DNA of 64,000 bases. Origin: Trichuris trichiura (Eukaryota > Nematoda > Enoplea > Trichinellida > Trichuridae). A program made the translations under genes and the position numbers. This document shows, piece after piece, positions 23,847 through 36,897 of the stretch; position 1 is the first letter of the stretch, and every line of letters begins with the position of its first letter. The stretch spans positions 806,001 to 870,000 of the forward strand of contig JBAJFE010000047.1 of the NCBI GenBank assembly GCA_037903355.1. The letters are read 5' to 3'. The notes under the pieces were generated by a model. It was given only the letters and a program-made list of their open reading frames with translations. It did not search any database and was not told where the DNA came from.

Positions 23847-26800
23847 TTTTCAACCAAACCTCTCATCAGTCAAGACGACGACCGCCCAAAAGTGGCGCCC
23901 CCTTAAATTTACTGATGGATGGAATCTTGAAAGCGCGTCGAACCATTTGCTCACAGGGTCGTACGGACGTGTCGGAATGGGCAGATCAACTTTTTTCCGC
24001 CTTTTACCCCATGCGAAGACGGTAGAGAAGTCTGTTCCACCATCTCGGATGCTCCTGCTGCCGTTTGCTTCCGCCAAGCCGAATTCTCCGATTAGGGTAA
24101 TATTAACAAATGCCACACATGGACTCCTCGAGCAATCGACGCAGCCTGTAAAGTTTCGCCCGCGGCAACTGGCAGACAATGAGAGAGAGAGAGGGTGTAT
24201 ACACGGATTTTCGTCTTCGCCGTTGCACAAACATATTTGGTTTACAAAGCGGTTGACCCTAATTACAGTCGTCAAACAGGACGAAATTTTTCAAACGCGT
24301 TGATCTATTCGATAGCTTCCGGTTTGAGAGAAAGATGACGGACCCATACTGGCATGGCGCGTGACAATGGGTGCGCGCGTCGTATTGTAGGCGGCTGCTC
24401 AGTAACGGACTCGCATTTGTTTAGAGCGCCCTCTAGCCGCACCCCGCTTTGATGATTAATGGCTTGTCAAACGTCCGAAACTGTATGTGCGCGAAGGCCA
24501 GTCGTAAATGGCGAAGTCCCATAAACGCGAGGCCTTTTACCCATTTTACTTAAGTATAAACGTTTCGCGGTTTCGATCATACTTTAAAAGTCAACTTCTT
24601 AATGTAGGTGGACTTTTTAGGTGGGCCGCAACTTGAAACAGCTTCTTGCCGCTTTGGATAATTAGTGGAAGCCTTTTTTGTTTTTAATTTTACACGCTAC
24701 ACTACAGGCGGGATTTGTTTTCGACCGCGTTTCGTTGGCCTGTCGATTGTATACAAAATGTGGTCGCTGCCAAGGGACGGTTTGCAAACAGCAGCCGTCC
24801 CTTGGCATTAACTTGATGGGTTTTTCTCAAGAGACGAATAAGGAGAAAGATACCGTTTGGGGGAAAACCTCCCACGCTACAGCCGGTTGTCAGTAAGAAA
24901 ATGGAATTGATCTCACTTCGTGGGGCAACTTCTTGTCGGCATGATCGTCCATGGGCGCTCTTTTGGAACAACAATTGGATTGCTGCGGACAATTGGGCAT
25001 AAATTCTGTAGCTGAAAGACCGACTGCCTCAACGAGGAATATTGAACGACATGTAGCCGTCCGTGGTACAGCAAAGGCTGCTTGTTGCGTCAATAAGCGG
25101 TCGTAATTGCTCGCACTAATGGCCTATCGGGAGAGGCATGTGGCAGTGGCAAAAAATAACTGCAAACTATAGCGGACGGCGCGACATGCCAAATCTCCAT
25201 GTTAGCCGTTGGGCGCCCAGACAAGATGGGCGGTCGAAATTTGCACTTTTGAAAAAAGAAGACTTTTCGACTTGGAATATATTACGCAGGGTTTTTCTCA
25301 TATTCCGGTTGGTTGCCCTTAATTCGTTACACTACCCGCAGCAGCAGCAGACGGCACCTAAACAAACTAACTACTAGTCGAACTGGCATGACAATGCTGC
25401 ACAAAAATGCGCAGAATTTGAGGACCTCCCATGAGCAAACAAAATGCGAGAAAGCATTTACTGGTTTTTTGTCGAATGGATGTGTACGCGAAATGGGCAA
25501 GCAACATATACAACAGCGGAAAAGTTAGCAGGAAGCATTGCTAGCATATATTATGGCTTAAAGCTAAGGCTAGCTCACCATTTGGTGATCAATGAAAAAA
25601 CCCAACGAATAGAGATGACGTCCGGCTGAATAGTCGTCCCACCAGCGAAGGCGGGAAGACGAAAGGACGGATAGCCCCATGCATCAGCTATTCATTTGAC
25701 CTTCGACGAGGATGCCGCTTTTTTTTATAGGCATAAGCGAAAAACATTTACAGCTATTCACTCTACGTACAATCATGGAATGTGTATACTTAAAGTGAAG
25801 AGGTTTCTGGTAAAAAAGTGGCCACAATATTTTAAGACAGCGCGAGTTTATGTGCACCTGTCCAAGCTTTGTGAATCAACAAGTGCTCGACCAAATAATG
25901 CGAGATGATAACAACGTGGGCCAGCCGGCTGTTCGAAAACTTGTCTAAGGTAATCCCCGCTACTTCTGGACAGCGTTCTACGACCAAAACGTTTGGCACT
26001 TGCAAGTCGCCATCTGCTGCTCAACTTTACGCGATGGAATTGGTTTATAGAAAACTTTCCGGCCAGCCAGGTGTCACAAATTGGCCTATTTGCATGAAAG
26101 CTGGAATTTTGAACGCTCGAGCGAACTGCTTGATGCTATAAAACGACTGGAACCAGTTTCGAGCCACTTTTCCACCGGGATATTTGAAGGCGGGGTCAGA
26201 ACATATGAGCGCCAGACGGCTGTCAATTATGACCGCTCCCGTACAACTGGAAAAGCTGTTTGCTGGGCAACCCACCGCTATTCGCTCAACCAACTCATAA
26301 ACATTCTATTTATAGCTCCAAAAGGTGCAATCCGCCAAATTTAGATATCCGCATGACACCAACTTGCTAAACGTTTACTTGAAAAGAGAAAGTATTTTTC
26401 AACAATTTCTAGCCGCTATCCAAGATGGCGGCAGATTCTACTTTCCTATAATGTGGCGCGCAAGCCGACTTGGCGCATTAATATTAAGCGCGGGAAGGAG
26501 TCAAGTATTGCGGAAGAGGAGAAGAGAGAGTGCTTCCAAGAAAGGCGCGTCGGTTTTAATTAAACTATGAGCAAATAATTCCAAGACGCGCGCGCGCGCG
26601 GGAATTACTTTTCCAGGCTACGCTTGTTTGCTGCCCGTATGCCGCGTAAAATGTATTAATAGTTCCTCGGCAGCCTGGAGCATATTGGAACCGTCAAAGT
26701 GACGCTTTTGTTGCCGGTGGATTTTCGTCATAAAATATGCAAACACCTTCTCGGTTTGCCGAACGCAATCGGCCGCCAATTTGCGAACGCATGAAAACTG

Positions 26801-29800
26801 TTCTTCGCTGGTTAATAAGATATCGACCGGCGATCGTGCGGCGAAGATGAATATTTTAAAGCCATATGGCAAACAATGAGCTCGCTAATCAAAGGGAGAC
26901 AAACCGTAAGGGGCAAAGTATTATTGTAAACTTCGTAACCTCCCATATTCGACATTACGACTCCGAGCATGTCAGCTTTACAACGAGCGCGCGTATATAG
27001 GCCCAAGTTGACCTTTTGAAATTTTTTAAAAATCTTGGCTAGCAGCTAACGAGTAAAATGACGATATATTTAATTTTTCCGCCCGCCTAAGGAAGCGGTG
27101 CGGCACGATTTTGCCTATTCATGAAAATTTTTCCAACTGCAGCGTAATGTCGCGTCAGCTGGCGAGCGGGCGACCTATTTGTCAGGGAAAAATTAGGAGC
27201 AATGGAAAAGTGGAAAAATGCGGAACTTACTGAAAGAAATTGTTGCCCATTTGTCGCGGGTAAAAAAAGGAAGACCTTTGGCTCCTTCCCTCGCGCGCCC
27301 CTTACGGCTAAGCGTAAGCTTATTAAAACTTGGATGACTCGGACAATGACAAGCCCTGTCCTCAACAGAAAATATATATTAGTATATGAAGTTGTAAGAA
27401 GTAAGTCTGAATTTAAAAAAAACAATTATCTTTATTTATTTGTTGTGAGACGGAATATCGTAAGCTCATTAAAGGATATCCGTTATTGCTTTAGCTTTTA
27501 TTAGGAGGAAAAAATAAGGCTGCGATATTTCGACGAAAAGGCGAGCCTAAATCGTTGTTAGCAGCAAAAGTGATAAAGCCTTCATTCTTCGAACAGCTAT
27601 TCGTTTAATGGGTATAGGAAGGAGTGCCCCTCAACGTAGCAGCTATTAAGCAAAGCATATCCCGAACTACCATTGTCTTAATCGTCTCCTTGGCGTAATC
27701 CCTCTAGTTTAATGCATCCTTCTTAAAGGGTTACGTCCTTTATGTCCATAGCGAACTTTACCACCTTAAGATGGGAAAGGATGCTTGACGTACACGAGAT
27801 ATTAGTAGTACACAACAATGTTTCTACGTTATAAGCACATACACGCATACAGAAAGAAAGAGAGAGAGAGAGAGATAGTATGAAGGATCAAAGGCGTACC
27901 ATTATGAGGGTTCATAAGAAATGTTGGAGCCTTTTGGCGAGATAAGGATAGAAATGATAGGAGCGCCTTGATTGAGGCTCCTAAGAGCGAGGCTGCGTGT
28001 CAAATTTGTTCTTTTGCTCCACTATGTATGCGCTTGTTCTTCCGAGCTCTTTGGAATCAGTTAGAGTTATAGCAGCTGGTTCGTCTCCGCCGTAGTGGTC
28101 ATACGACGGCTGACAGCCACCAGCTGCGCTTGACGGAACGCGGCGCTCGATTGCCGTCGTTTTCCGGTCAGCTCTGGGAATCACTTGTTCATCCGCTTCT
28201 CGCGGCGGGAAACTGCTGCTGTTGCCACCAAGTTGGCTTTTATAGAGACAGACGTGTGGCCAATCCAAAATTTTCAACACCTGAACAACTACTAACGTCC
28301 ATTGTTGGTTGAACTTGCGTTTACGCATTGTAATCATCCGTTGAAGGAGGGAAATAATCCATTCGAACAACTTAAGCGTTCTGCTTTATCCAAGAAAAGC
28401 CAATTAGATGTTAAGCTTTGGCTGCGGTGTCGCAGCACATGAAAGCGGCATCTTGTTGACATATTGATCTATACGGAGCTACTATTTGCTGCCTATCAGA
28501 TTTTCTTGACACGTACCCTTCTCCGGCTGAGCGAAGAACTGACAAATGCTCGCACCGGGACATAGGCGATGATAAACGAGTTTGCGTCCGGGTGACTGAG
28601 CAGATTTTGTTGGGTAAGCGCGAAATCGAGCGACGACAACGCAAGCAGGTTTCCATTTCGTATAGCGTAAGGTTGGAAAATTACCCTTCCGCCTTCCAAC
28701 ATCCAACCGATCAAAATGCTACTACCTATTCCGACAAACGGTTATGGGCTTGCCGGCGGCAGTAGCAACTTCCTAACTTGATTCGTATATAGGACGCTGT
28801 CGAAGGGAAATGAAAACTTTTCACCAAGCAGGAAGTCGATTCAACTTCGTTACGAAGTACCTCCTCAATTCAATGGCGCTTCGAAGCATCCTTTCCCTTG
28901 CAGCGCCAATTCGTCACGCCGTATATTCATTGCGCTTAACTTCGTTCAAAGCGCCAGCGCGGGATGCGCACTCTTAAAACGAGTATTAATATTTAAGGCG
29001 TTCACCCCTCCTTTCATTGTACGCACGTTAAACCGGCAAAAGCGATCCTCAGCAATGCAATAAGTCCGAGATGATGATGATGATGATGTTGTTGACGTTC
29101 TCCCAGACGCGCGGTGCAAAATCATTTCAGCTGGAGGCGGGAAATCAGGTCCCTAGGTGGGACTAGCAATTTGTCACCTCTTTTGGTCGATGAGCACAAG
29201 ACAAGGACGGACGAGAAAAATGAAGTATACGCTATTCGAATTAAGTCGGCAAAAGAGCTATATACTCTGTATATACATGCGTCTTTCAACCCACCAAGAC
29301 GGCCAGTTTCGTAAGTACAACATTTAGAATGCCAATTCGACTACACCACGCGTATATATACCATTAGCCCTTAAGGCAAAAGGCTGAGGGCGGCAAGTCT
29401 TCCAAACTCTTCATTTGCTAACGTTTAAATACTGTAAGGTATCACGTGTTAGCCTATGCCCTAAAGAACGTCTCGTAGGACCGAGATGTACGCTATTCCA
29501 CGTTGGATATATAAGTTTGAAAATGGGCTTTATGTGCTGGGCAGATCGATAAAAAATGGACGACTACTTTTGAAGGCTTATTATAAACTTACAGGTTAAA
29601 TCCCGTAGCGCATCAAACCTTCAGTACGTTCAAAGCTTTATAGTAAACCGTTTAGAATAATGAACCTTCTCTTTCTTTCTCTCTCTGCCCCACAACCGTT
29701 GTGGGTGACGTTATGCCATTGTTTATCTGTCATTATAGTTCCACGCGCCCACACTGTTCTTGGAATCTAAACAAGTCAACAGCGACAACAGGTTAGAGGC

Positions 29801-31833
29801 TATTAGAGGTGTCTTGCATTGTCTGCAATGCAAACATTTTGTTATGCAACTTTGAAAACATCAGCCGATAGCGTTTTATTAGTTGCGCTCAAGTCGAACG
29901 GGATAAACAAATGTAATTTAATGCGCGCACCATTGGCCAATGCGCGCGCGAATGGTGTATACTCTGCCAACTTGGTGGCATAATTACCGCTCTCGTAGTA
30001 GCGGCAGCAGCAGTTGGCGAAAATATTGAAATTGCAAGCGCGCAAGGGCAACAGTTTAGACTTAACGGCACAATGCCACACCCGAGAGACTATTTGAAGC
30101 ATTGCGTCTCGCGAGAAAGCTAGACGAAGAAGAAGCCGATTATACGCGCGATAGTCCACCGAGGAGAAGAAGAAGAAGAAGAAATTTGGCTGGCAATTTC
30201 GCTAAACGTTATAGCCATTCGCGTACAATTTGTCCGGCTAAGGAGAGGTCGGAAGGCTATTTGAAACTTTTGAAAAAAAAACAACCAACAGTCGGCAACA
30301 CCGACGAAGGAGGGCGCGCGAGCGACTGCATGCAAACCTACGTCGGATTTTCGTCTCCAGTTGCAGACGGAGGACGGTTCGATGCGCGATTGGTCAACAT
30401 TTCCATGTTTTCCTTTTTCGGAGTCCATTGTTGATGCAAAAGCTTCTTGCGTGAAACTAACAAGGAAAGGAGCAGGAAAGCAACTATCAATTTCAGGTCA
30501 CCTACACGTCGATTGACTGAGACAATATGCTAACGAAATTTTGGTCAACTAATGTTCCAAAGGCGATCAATGTCCTCGTCGTCGTCGTCGTCGTAGCGCA
30601 CCAGTTGGCTAGGTGGAGACAGCCAATGACTTGATCATGCTCAATGGACGTCAGCTATGCGTACACACATTCCGATAAGCTAACTTTTAATTACAAGCTC
30701 ATCTTGCGTCTACTCCTCAAGCCTCTATGGTCATTGATAGCTGCTGCAAGCGTTTTTTACAACATCATCCGATTGGCAGATGATTAAGTTTTTAAAAAAT
30801 GACCGGCAAAAAATGCAGGTGCAATTATAGTTCAAATATTAATTTTTGAATTATTATTTAATTAGCTCATCGCGCGTTATTGAGCCAACGGAGTTGTTGT
30901 TGTCCGCACGCCACTTGCGGCGCAACGGGAGGAAGTCCAACGAAAGCCGCTCCTAATTTGGGCTGCTTATTCAGCCCCAATAGGAACTTGCCTTTCGGCG
31001 CTTGGCGCTGCGGACTGGTGAGCTGTTGCGCGCGGTTTGAACGATCCTTAAAATAAATACATCAAGGTAAACGCTCAGAAAGTTTTATACAACAACAACA
31101 ATAGCAACGTGAGATAACGCTTACCACGCATCAACGTCTGTAAGGCGTTTTAAAAAAATAAGTTTGTTTGGATTTTCGAAGAGGTAACAGTTAACGCAAT
31201 CAAATGCTTACAAATTTGCATATATGCAAAAATGAGCAATTTTTCTCCAAACCACCGCGCGCAGGTACCACCTATTTTTCCACGTACGAATTGACAAATA
31301 GGTAATTGTCATTTGAACGCAGCTCTTTCCTCTCTGTCCGATCGAATTACTGTAGTATTCAATTGTTCGGTTTTTGAATAAAAAATGGACTCCATCCAGC
31401 CGTAAGCTGCGCCTTACGTAATGGAACAGTTACCCCCTTGAGCTCTGCTTGAATGACTCGATCGTTGTGTACGATACGAAAATTTTTTTCGCTTTATTAT
31501 CATAACACCGTTAGACAATAAGATAGTAATGAAGAAAATTCGAGAAAGCGTTTGCGGCGTCATATCGCCTTATGGAGACCACTTTTGACCAGCTGCGCTC
31601 CTAGACGCAGTCTGCTCAGGCAAAGACTTACTGCCCCGCTGGGATGTGCGCAAGAAAAACTGCAACATCCCAACATGTAAGCAGCACTGATGATTGCAAA
31701 AGGCAAAACGATTTGGCAACAATTACGCTACGCCTTGTTCGGTAGGATTAAAAGTAAAATTTCTTCCCGTTGATCAACGTACCTGAGAATCAATAAGCTC
31801 TCCGACATTCCTGCTACAACAAAGTTAATCTAA
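23847..31833. other. Eight-kilobase gene-poor region
   Basis: No known family was recognised. Short repeats occur (GA runs at 24178-24193 and 27853-27876, CG at 26588, GAT at 29068-29091, GAA at 30163-30181, CGT near 30576-30594). A minus-strand open frame at 28289-27981, preceded by a good GTTGTTCAG acceptor, could be a terminal exon of an unknown gene. A 13-bp-arm hairpin is at 24768-24807. Higher GC and CpG in 24-30 kb than around it may mean a regulatory domain or the leader of the calmodulin-like gene. Confidence 0.4.
24768..24807. repeat. Hairpin with 13-bp perfect arms
   Basis: TGCCAAGGGACGG (24768-24780) and its exact complement CCGTCCCTTGGCA (24795-24807) are separated by 14 bases. 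Confidence 0.85.
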
Positions 31834-32067
31834 ATGGCGACTAACGGGTTTAGTGCGATCGCGTACGACTACATTAGGACCAACGTTGAATCATTCCTAG
31901 TTTACGCGTCTCAGAATCCCGGCAACGCCATATTCATGCTTCTTTTGGTCCTTTCGCCATTGTTCTTGATGTCGGCTTACCTGTCTTGGTTGCTGTCGCG
32001 CCAGTTGGAAAAAAAACGCCGGCGAGTTGGTCAAGCGTCGAGAAAAAGGCACTTGAAGGCACGTTGA
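31834..32067 (+). CDS. SMIM15: SMIM15-like small integral membrane protein
   Basis: A single-exon 77-codon frame. It aligns with vertebrate SMIM15 over its centre: SQNPGNAIFMLLLVLSPLFL, then MSAYLSWLLSRQLEKK, where the human protein has [26 protein letters not shown]. One transmembrane helix (about residues 33-56) is followed by a basic tail. It is three residues longer than human SMIM15. The molecular role of SMIM15 is not established. An AATAAA is present about 490 bases downstream. Confidence 0.85.
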   Translation: MATNGFSAIAYDYIRTNVESFLVYASQNPGNAIFMLLLVLSPLFLMSAYLSWLLSRQLEKKRRRVGQASRKRHLKAR

Positions 32068-33922
32068 ATTCAAAGTCTTCGTAAGTGCTCTTGTTTCAAC
32101 TTTTCCTTTTTGAGCAGCCTACAATTGAATCGTCTTTAACGGTGGGCCACGATCAGCCGTAAAAACCGCGCTAAATTTAAAAAAAAGATTAAAAATACCA
32201 AACCGATAATATTGTGCATGTTTAGGGTTATTTTAGCTTAAGTAGTGTTTTGTAAAACTAAGTTTGCAAGCGGAGCGGCCGCCTTGAAGCAGCGCTTTAC
32301 AAGTGCAAGCAGGCTTCCCTTATTTACCGTAGGCATTAATGATTGACAAGTACAAAATTACTGCTTTAGGAGTAAATAGCGTTGTTTAATAATGATTGAA
32401 GTCTTAATGCAAGTATTGTATGATAAAGTGGTAATTGACGTTTCAATGCAGTCGGAATCACTTTTCATTTGTTGATAAAGTGCGCTGAACAAGGCGAATT
32501 TAAATGATTCGCGCCATGTCCATTTGCTGAGTTTAACTGTACTTGAAAACTCTTAAATAAAATTTTGTCTAAACAGCAGGGAATAAGCTTTTTTTATGTT
32601 TAATTGTGAAAGAGAATAAAAATACGATATTGGGCAGTTTGCTGTATACGTGCCTTTAAATTATTTTTTTCAATGAAGTATTTTGTTGGCAACTTGTGTT
32701 TCCCGTTGTCTTCTAAACTATTGAAATAGTGTATTAAATTTACACAATTAATTCTCTTAGCAGCACGATGGTACTAACTGAGAATTTACTTTCGCTTTAT
32801 TTTAATATCAAAAAGTTTGTTATTAATTATTGATATTAAAATAAAGCGAAGCGAATACGTTTGTTATTCTGTAAGCGATCGTACGCGAGTACAGTAGACA
32901 ATGATTAACAGCAAGGTGCAATCCGCACTTATTTCTTCGCTGCTAAGATTTATAAAACGCCTATTTTTCCCAACAGCTGTTTAAATTTAAGCCTTTTTTC
33001 TTCAAGTAGATCGGCACTTAGTTGTAAATTATTTCGGCAAAAAATCTACGCAACCTTTGCGCTATTTTATTTCTTTTTTTCAAAAGTTACGTACGTAAAG
33101 TAGTGACAAAAACACTAAAAAAAATCGTTTTTGTCCTTTCCGTCTGTTAGAGATGTCAAACTTGGCCAATTCGGCTTAACTCGTTTTTAAAACTTCAAGC
33201 TGCCTACCGTAATCAACAGAATGCAGGTTGCTTTTTGGAAAAATGCCTACGCGTAAGCCCAGTCATAAGGCTTATGTTTCGGCTTAGGCGTAGGTAAGAC
33301 CCAAACGAAATAACCGGCGTTCTTGCCGGCAAAAGGCAATAGAAGATGGCCAGCGCTTTTTGCAAACATACCTGCATTCTATCTGTTACGGTAATGCGCT
33401 GGGAAGGGTCCCAAAACGACGTTTTGAAAACTTTTAGGTTCACATTAGAATTTTGTGTTTTTAAATCTCGTATATTTTTTTTTAGCAAATGACAAAACGA
33501 CTGATTAATGAAAGAATGGTCAGAAATTCAAAGAGCCATTCCGCAGAATGACTTTGTCGAAGGCACCTCTGATCATACGTTGAATTAGCACTGATAATTT
33601 ATTACTGCAGCGCTGTCTAAAAAAAGAACAATTTACTTGCTATTCCAAATTAGGCAAGAGCAGCTCGATACCCTGTCATACTACAAGCGCATTCTGGTCG
33701 GCATACTAATTCAAACTGTTCATGTAAGAATGCGTTAGCTTACGCTCTGATGTATACGGGAAATAGATTTTTTAACTGCATAGGCAAAGTGGGAGAGAAC
33801 GATTGAAACGACTAGTAAAGGTGTATAAAACTAGCGTTTCCTTTTTTGGTAGCAAAGCGAGAGAGCGGAGTTTATCTTTTTTTCTCCCAAAAACTTTTCC
33901 ACTCTCCGTACAAGCTCTTCAA
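32068..33922. other. Intergenic region with hairpin and dispersed repeat
   Basis: No gene recognised. It contains the 21-bp perfect hairpin (32791-32850) and a dispersed repeat copy with TTAGGC-like and CCTGCATTC motifs (about 33245-33400). Confidence 0.5.
32791..32850. repeat. Perfect 21-bp stem hairpin, pre-miRNA-sized
   Basis: The left arm 32791-32811 begins TTCGCTTTATTTTAATATCA; the right arm 32830-32850 is its exact complement; the loop is 18 nt. The stem is perfect, AT-rich and sits alone in intergenic sequence. It could be a small fold-back element, a terminator-like DNA or RNA structure, or a small-RNA precursor. Confidence 0.9.
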
Positions 33923-36897
33923 TCATACCTCTTTCACGTAGTAGGTACCTCGTCTTAAGCAACAGTATTCCTGCAAATGGAAGCGTATAAAGGCTGACGT
34001 AACATTTACTGACGAAATATTGCCACCAACCTGCACGAGCTCGCGCAGCTCAGCGTCTTCGGGCATGTTGCCCGCAAATTTGGCGGTACAAGCTTTCTTG
34101 AAAACATTAAAGGTAAATTTACCTTTATCCCTTAGCATTTCAACAATTAAAAGGCGAACGTGTGGCCAAGAGCCAAATTTCGTAGCCGCAAACATTTTTT
34201 CTCCGCCTTCTTTCTCTTTGGACTGCAACTGTACGGCGCCCAAAGCAATTGCGCACTGCTCAATATCATAGTTTGTCATTTCCGCCTGAACATTGCCACT
34301 TTTCATGCTCGAATTGACCGCCTCGCGGAGCATGGATATTGTCAATAAAGGTTGAGCTTTAAAGCAGGCCGATATGACACCGTTTGAAGAGATGCCATGC
34401 GGGGACCCGCCAATGGGCGCTGTCGAATGAGCCAACGTCGGATTGCTTTGATCCATTTTTTCGCAACGATCTTTAAAAATGCCCATAGCATCGACGCCGT
34501 TTTAAAAAATAAAATTTATATATTTACCGCGTCTCGCGTTCTCCTCGTCGGTATTATCCGCGGACGACAAATATGACACTTGGTCCCCTGCTTTCAAAAT
34601 ACGACCTTCAAAGAACAACAAATAACCTGCGTATACTTTAGTAATACTGTACCTTCTTCCGTAACGTTCGAAAAGCACTTGGCGAAATGAGGAGTTCTGC
34701 TGTCCCATATCCTTTGCTGTCTGGAGGCAATGGTTGGAAATCTGCAACGGAGCAGATATGTTGGAGCTTCCGATAATTGTCCTTTTTTTTACCTTTGGGC
34801 AAATGTGTCGTCCGGTTCGGTCATCAATTTCCAACCTTTGTTGCGCACCATTGTACTAATGCTGACAAAGAGGGAACGCCAAACATCCAAAGGCATATAC
34901 GAGCTGTCCACTTCGCGAAGAGACAAAATTGGTTTTTTCATATACCCGTACAGCTGAAAATATGTGTCGCCTCAAAGGAGGATTAATTGGCTATGCAAAA
35001 ATTGCGTACAATAAAGTCACGTGCGTTTATCAGTTGAGCACGAGTAGTCGACCACCCTTGCCACGTCTTATCGTCTCGAGTGAATACGTACTCGCTAAAT
35101 GAGGGCGACAAAAATTTGCATTAATTCATAAGGCGGATTTTTTACCTCTTTTTAACCCATAAACCCCTTACGAGAACACCGACTTCTTCCAAAGCTTTTA
35201 AGACAACAAAGTCGTCAATGTACTGCGGAATGAACGAGCGAATCTCCTCGAAGCGAAGAATTTTGTCTACGCGTAAAATATTCAACATCTGCTCTTCGAA
35301 CAGGGCGGAAGAACGCATACTTGCTTTTAACAAGTTTAAGACGTGTTTTTCGGCTTGGAACATTTTTTCTTTGAACTTCCTAAAATGGCAATAAACTGCA
35401 ACAACACGTTGAGGCCGTTGTTGGCTTGAAGACGTCAACAATGCAAGGCGTAGGCCCTCCGGGCTAGCCGAAAGACAAACGGTTAAGTTTCATTGCTTAC
35501 CCGTGCATAGATTTACCAATGCTACGCGCGATATGACATCTTGAAGCAACGGCAGCATACTCCGCCGGCGATCTTTTATTCTGCCGCCCGCTGTTGCACA
35601 GGCAGGTGCTCAAGTGTTTGCTGTTCTGACAAAATATTTAAATTTTGCATCACCATTTCGGCTAAAGCGCCCGCTAAGAATAATTCAAAGGGCCCGCTTA
35701 CCGTGTAGTCGATTTTCAGGTTCCATTTCTTTTCCATTGGATAAAGTTCATCGTCCGACGATGAATCAGTATCAAAGATAGTTCGAACTTTAGCCGTTTT
35801 TCGCCTTAAGCGGGCAAAACGGACTCGGACGAACTCTACCTTGGATGCTGAAGAAGCTGCCTTTGCTCCGCCGACGGCGCTTTCTCTTGCTGCATCCGAA
35901 AGCAGAAGCGAACTGGCTCCTTCTTGAGATTGGTTCTGTTTTTTGGCTTCAAACGGCGAAGGCTTAGGTCGCATCATGATAATATTACCCAAATTGGTAA
36001 TGTGCAAAGTTTTCCTCTTAAAGTATCCCACTGAGTAGCAGAGGCGGTTTACACCACCGAATGGTATACCCGTTAGGCATTGTTCTCGCCTGTTAATCAA
36101 ACAAAAAATACGGTCGTTTTGAGAAGCAGGTTTTTACGCCTTTTAAACTTACCGAATTTCAAAAGGTTCCTCTTCCAATTCGCTGTACCTCGCGACCATT
36201 GGAAAATGAAGTTCCAGCTTAATATGTTGCTTGAAAAGCAACGGAAAAGCGGGGAAAACGTAAATAATACCTTGTGATGCTTAGCGTACAACGTAGCTCT
36301 GCTTGGAGGGATTTCGCGTCTGCCCAAAGAAGCTAAAGGAAACTAAATCGTTTTTGAAACATCCGCCAAGTCGAATATGCATGCGGACAACCGCTTTGAC
36401 TTTTACGGATGTTCTGCGGGAAACATTTGAAAAACAAACAGAGCCGTTTATTATTTAATAACAGTGCGTTTAAGCGTACATTGATGAACTATAAAATTTT
36501 TTTTGCCGTCTTTCTATGGCTTTCTAAGGCATTTTTTTACGGTAGTACAAATTACGCCCTGGAATGGATAAGCAAGTTATCGGGGTAATCACAGGGCACA
36601 ATTCGCATAGCTTACGAGATGTTCTCTACTTCCTTCGTGCATTTACATAATAGGGGAAAATCACAGTGAAAATCGATGTATTTAAATTACAAAATTGCTT
36701 TGGAACGGGAAAGAGCGAAAGAAGATGCAATCTTTTTGTGTTAAACTTACTTGAAGAACATGAAGACTTTTTTGGGAATCAACGTGAAAGCGCACGGGTA
36801 TCTGAAACGAGCGTCAAATCATTTCACTGCGGCGGAAAGCGATTAAATGCGAAATACTTACAGTGCGTACAATAGGATCGTTGTTGTTGTTGGGCAT
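33923..36897 (-). CDS. POLR3E: POLR3E (RPC5), RNA polymerase III subunit
   Basis: Exons on the minus strand: 36897-36862, 36801-36752, 36332-36271, 36229-36153, 36089-35702, 35625-35501, 35379-35146, 35094-35010, 34953-34793, 34741-34653, 34605-34528, 34470-33923. All junctions from 36332 down agree in phase. The protein starts MPNNNNDPIVRT, then IPVRFHVDSQKSLHVLQ, matching the human N-terminus (DDPVVQEIDVYLAKSL). Later landmarks: KQHIKLELHF, VRVRFARLRRK, SPAEYAAV (human SPSEY), LFEEQMLNILRVDKIL, INARDFI, MVRNKGWKLM, RQQRIWDSR and a final winged-helix segment ending RRGTYYVKEV. RPC5 forms a heterodimer with RPC4 that acts in initiation and termination at tRNA and 5S genes. The join between the second and third exons is off by one phase; a 7-nt microexon (36413-36407) would repair it. 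Confidence 0.93.

Noticed and set aside
23850..24275. A 141-codon minus-strand open frame upstream of the calmodulin-like gene
   Set aside because: Composition is biased, it contains simple GA repeat, and no domain or phase-matched junction to calmodulin was found.
28411..28714. All three minus-strand frames open over about 240 bases
   Set aside because: No domain, no consistent splice sites; probably a locally stop-poor stretch.
30102..30434. A 110-codon plus-strand frame with an arginine run
   Set aside because: The arginines come from a GAA/GAAGAA microsatellite; the opposite strand is equally open, so it is not convincing as a gene.
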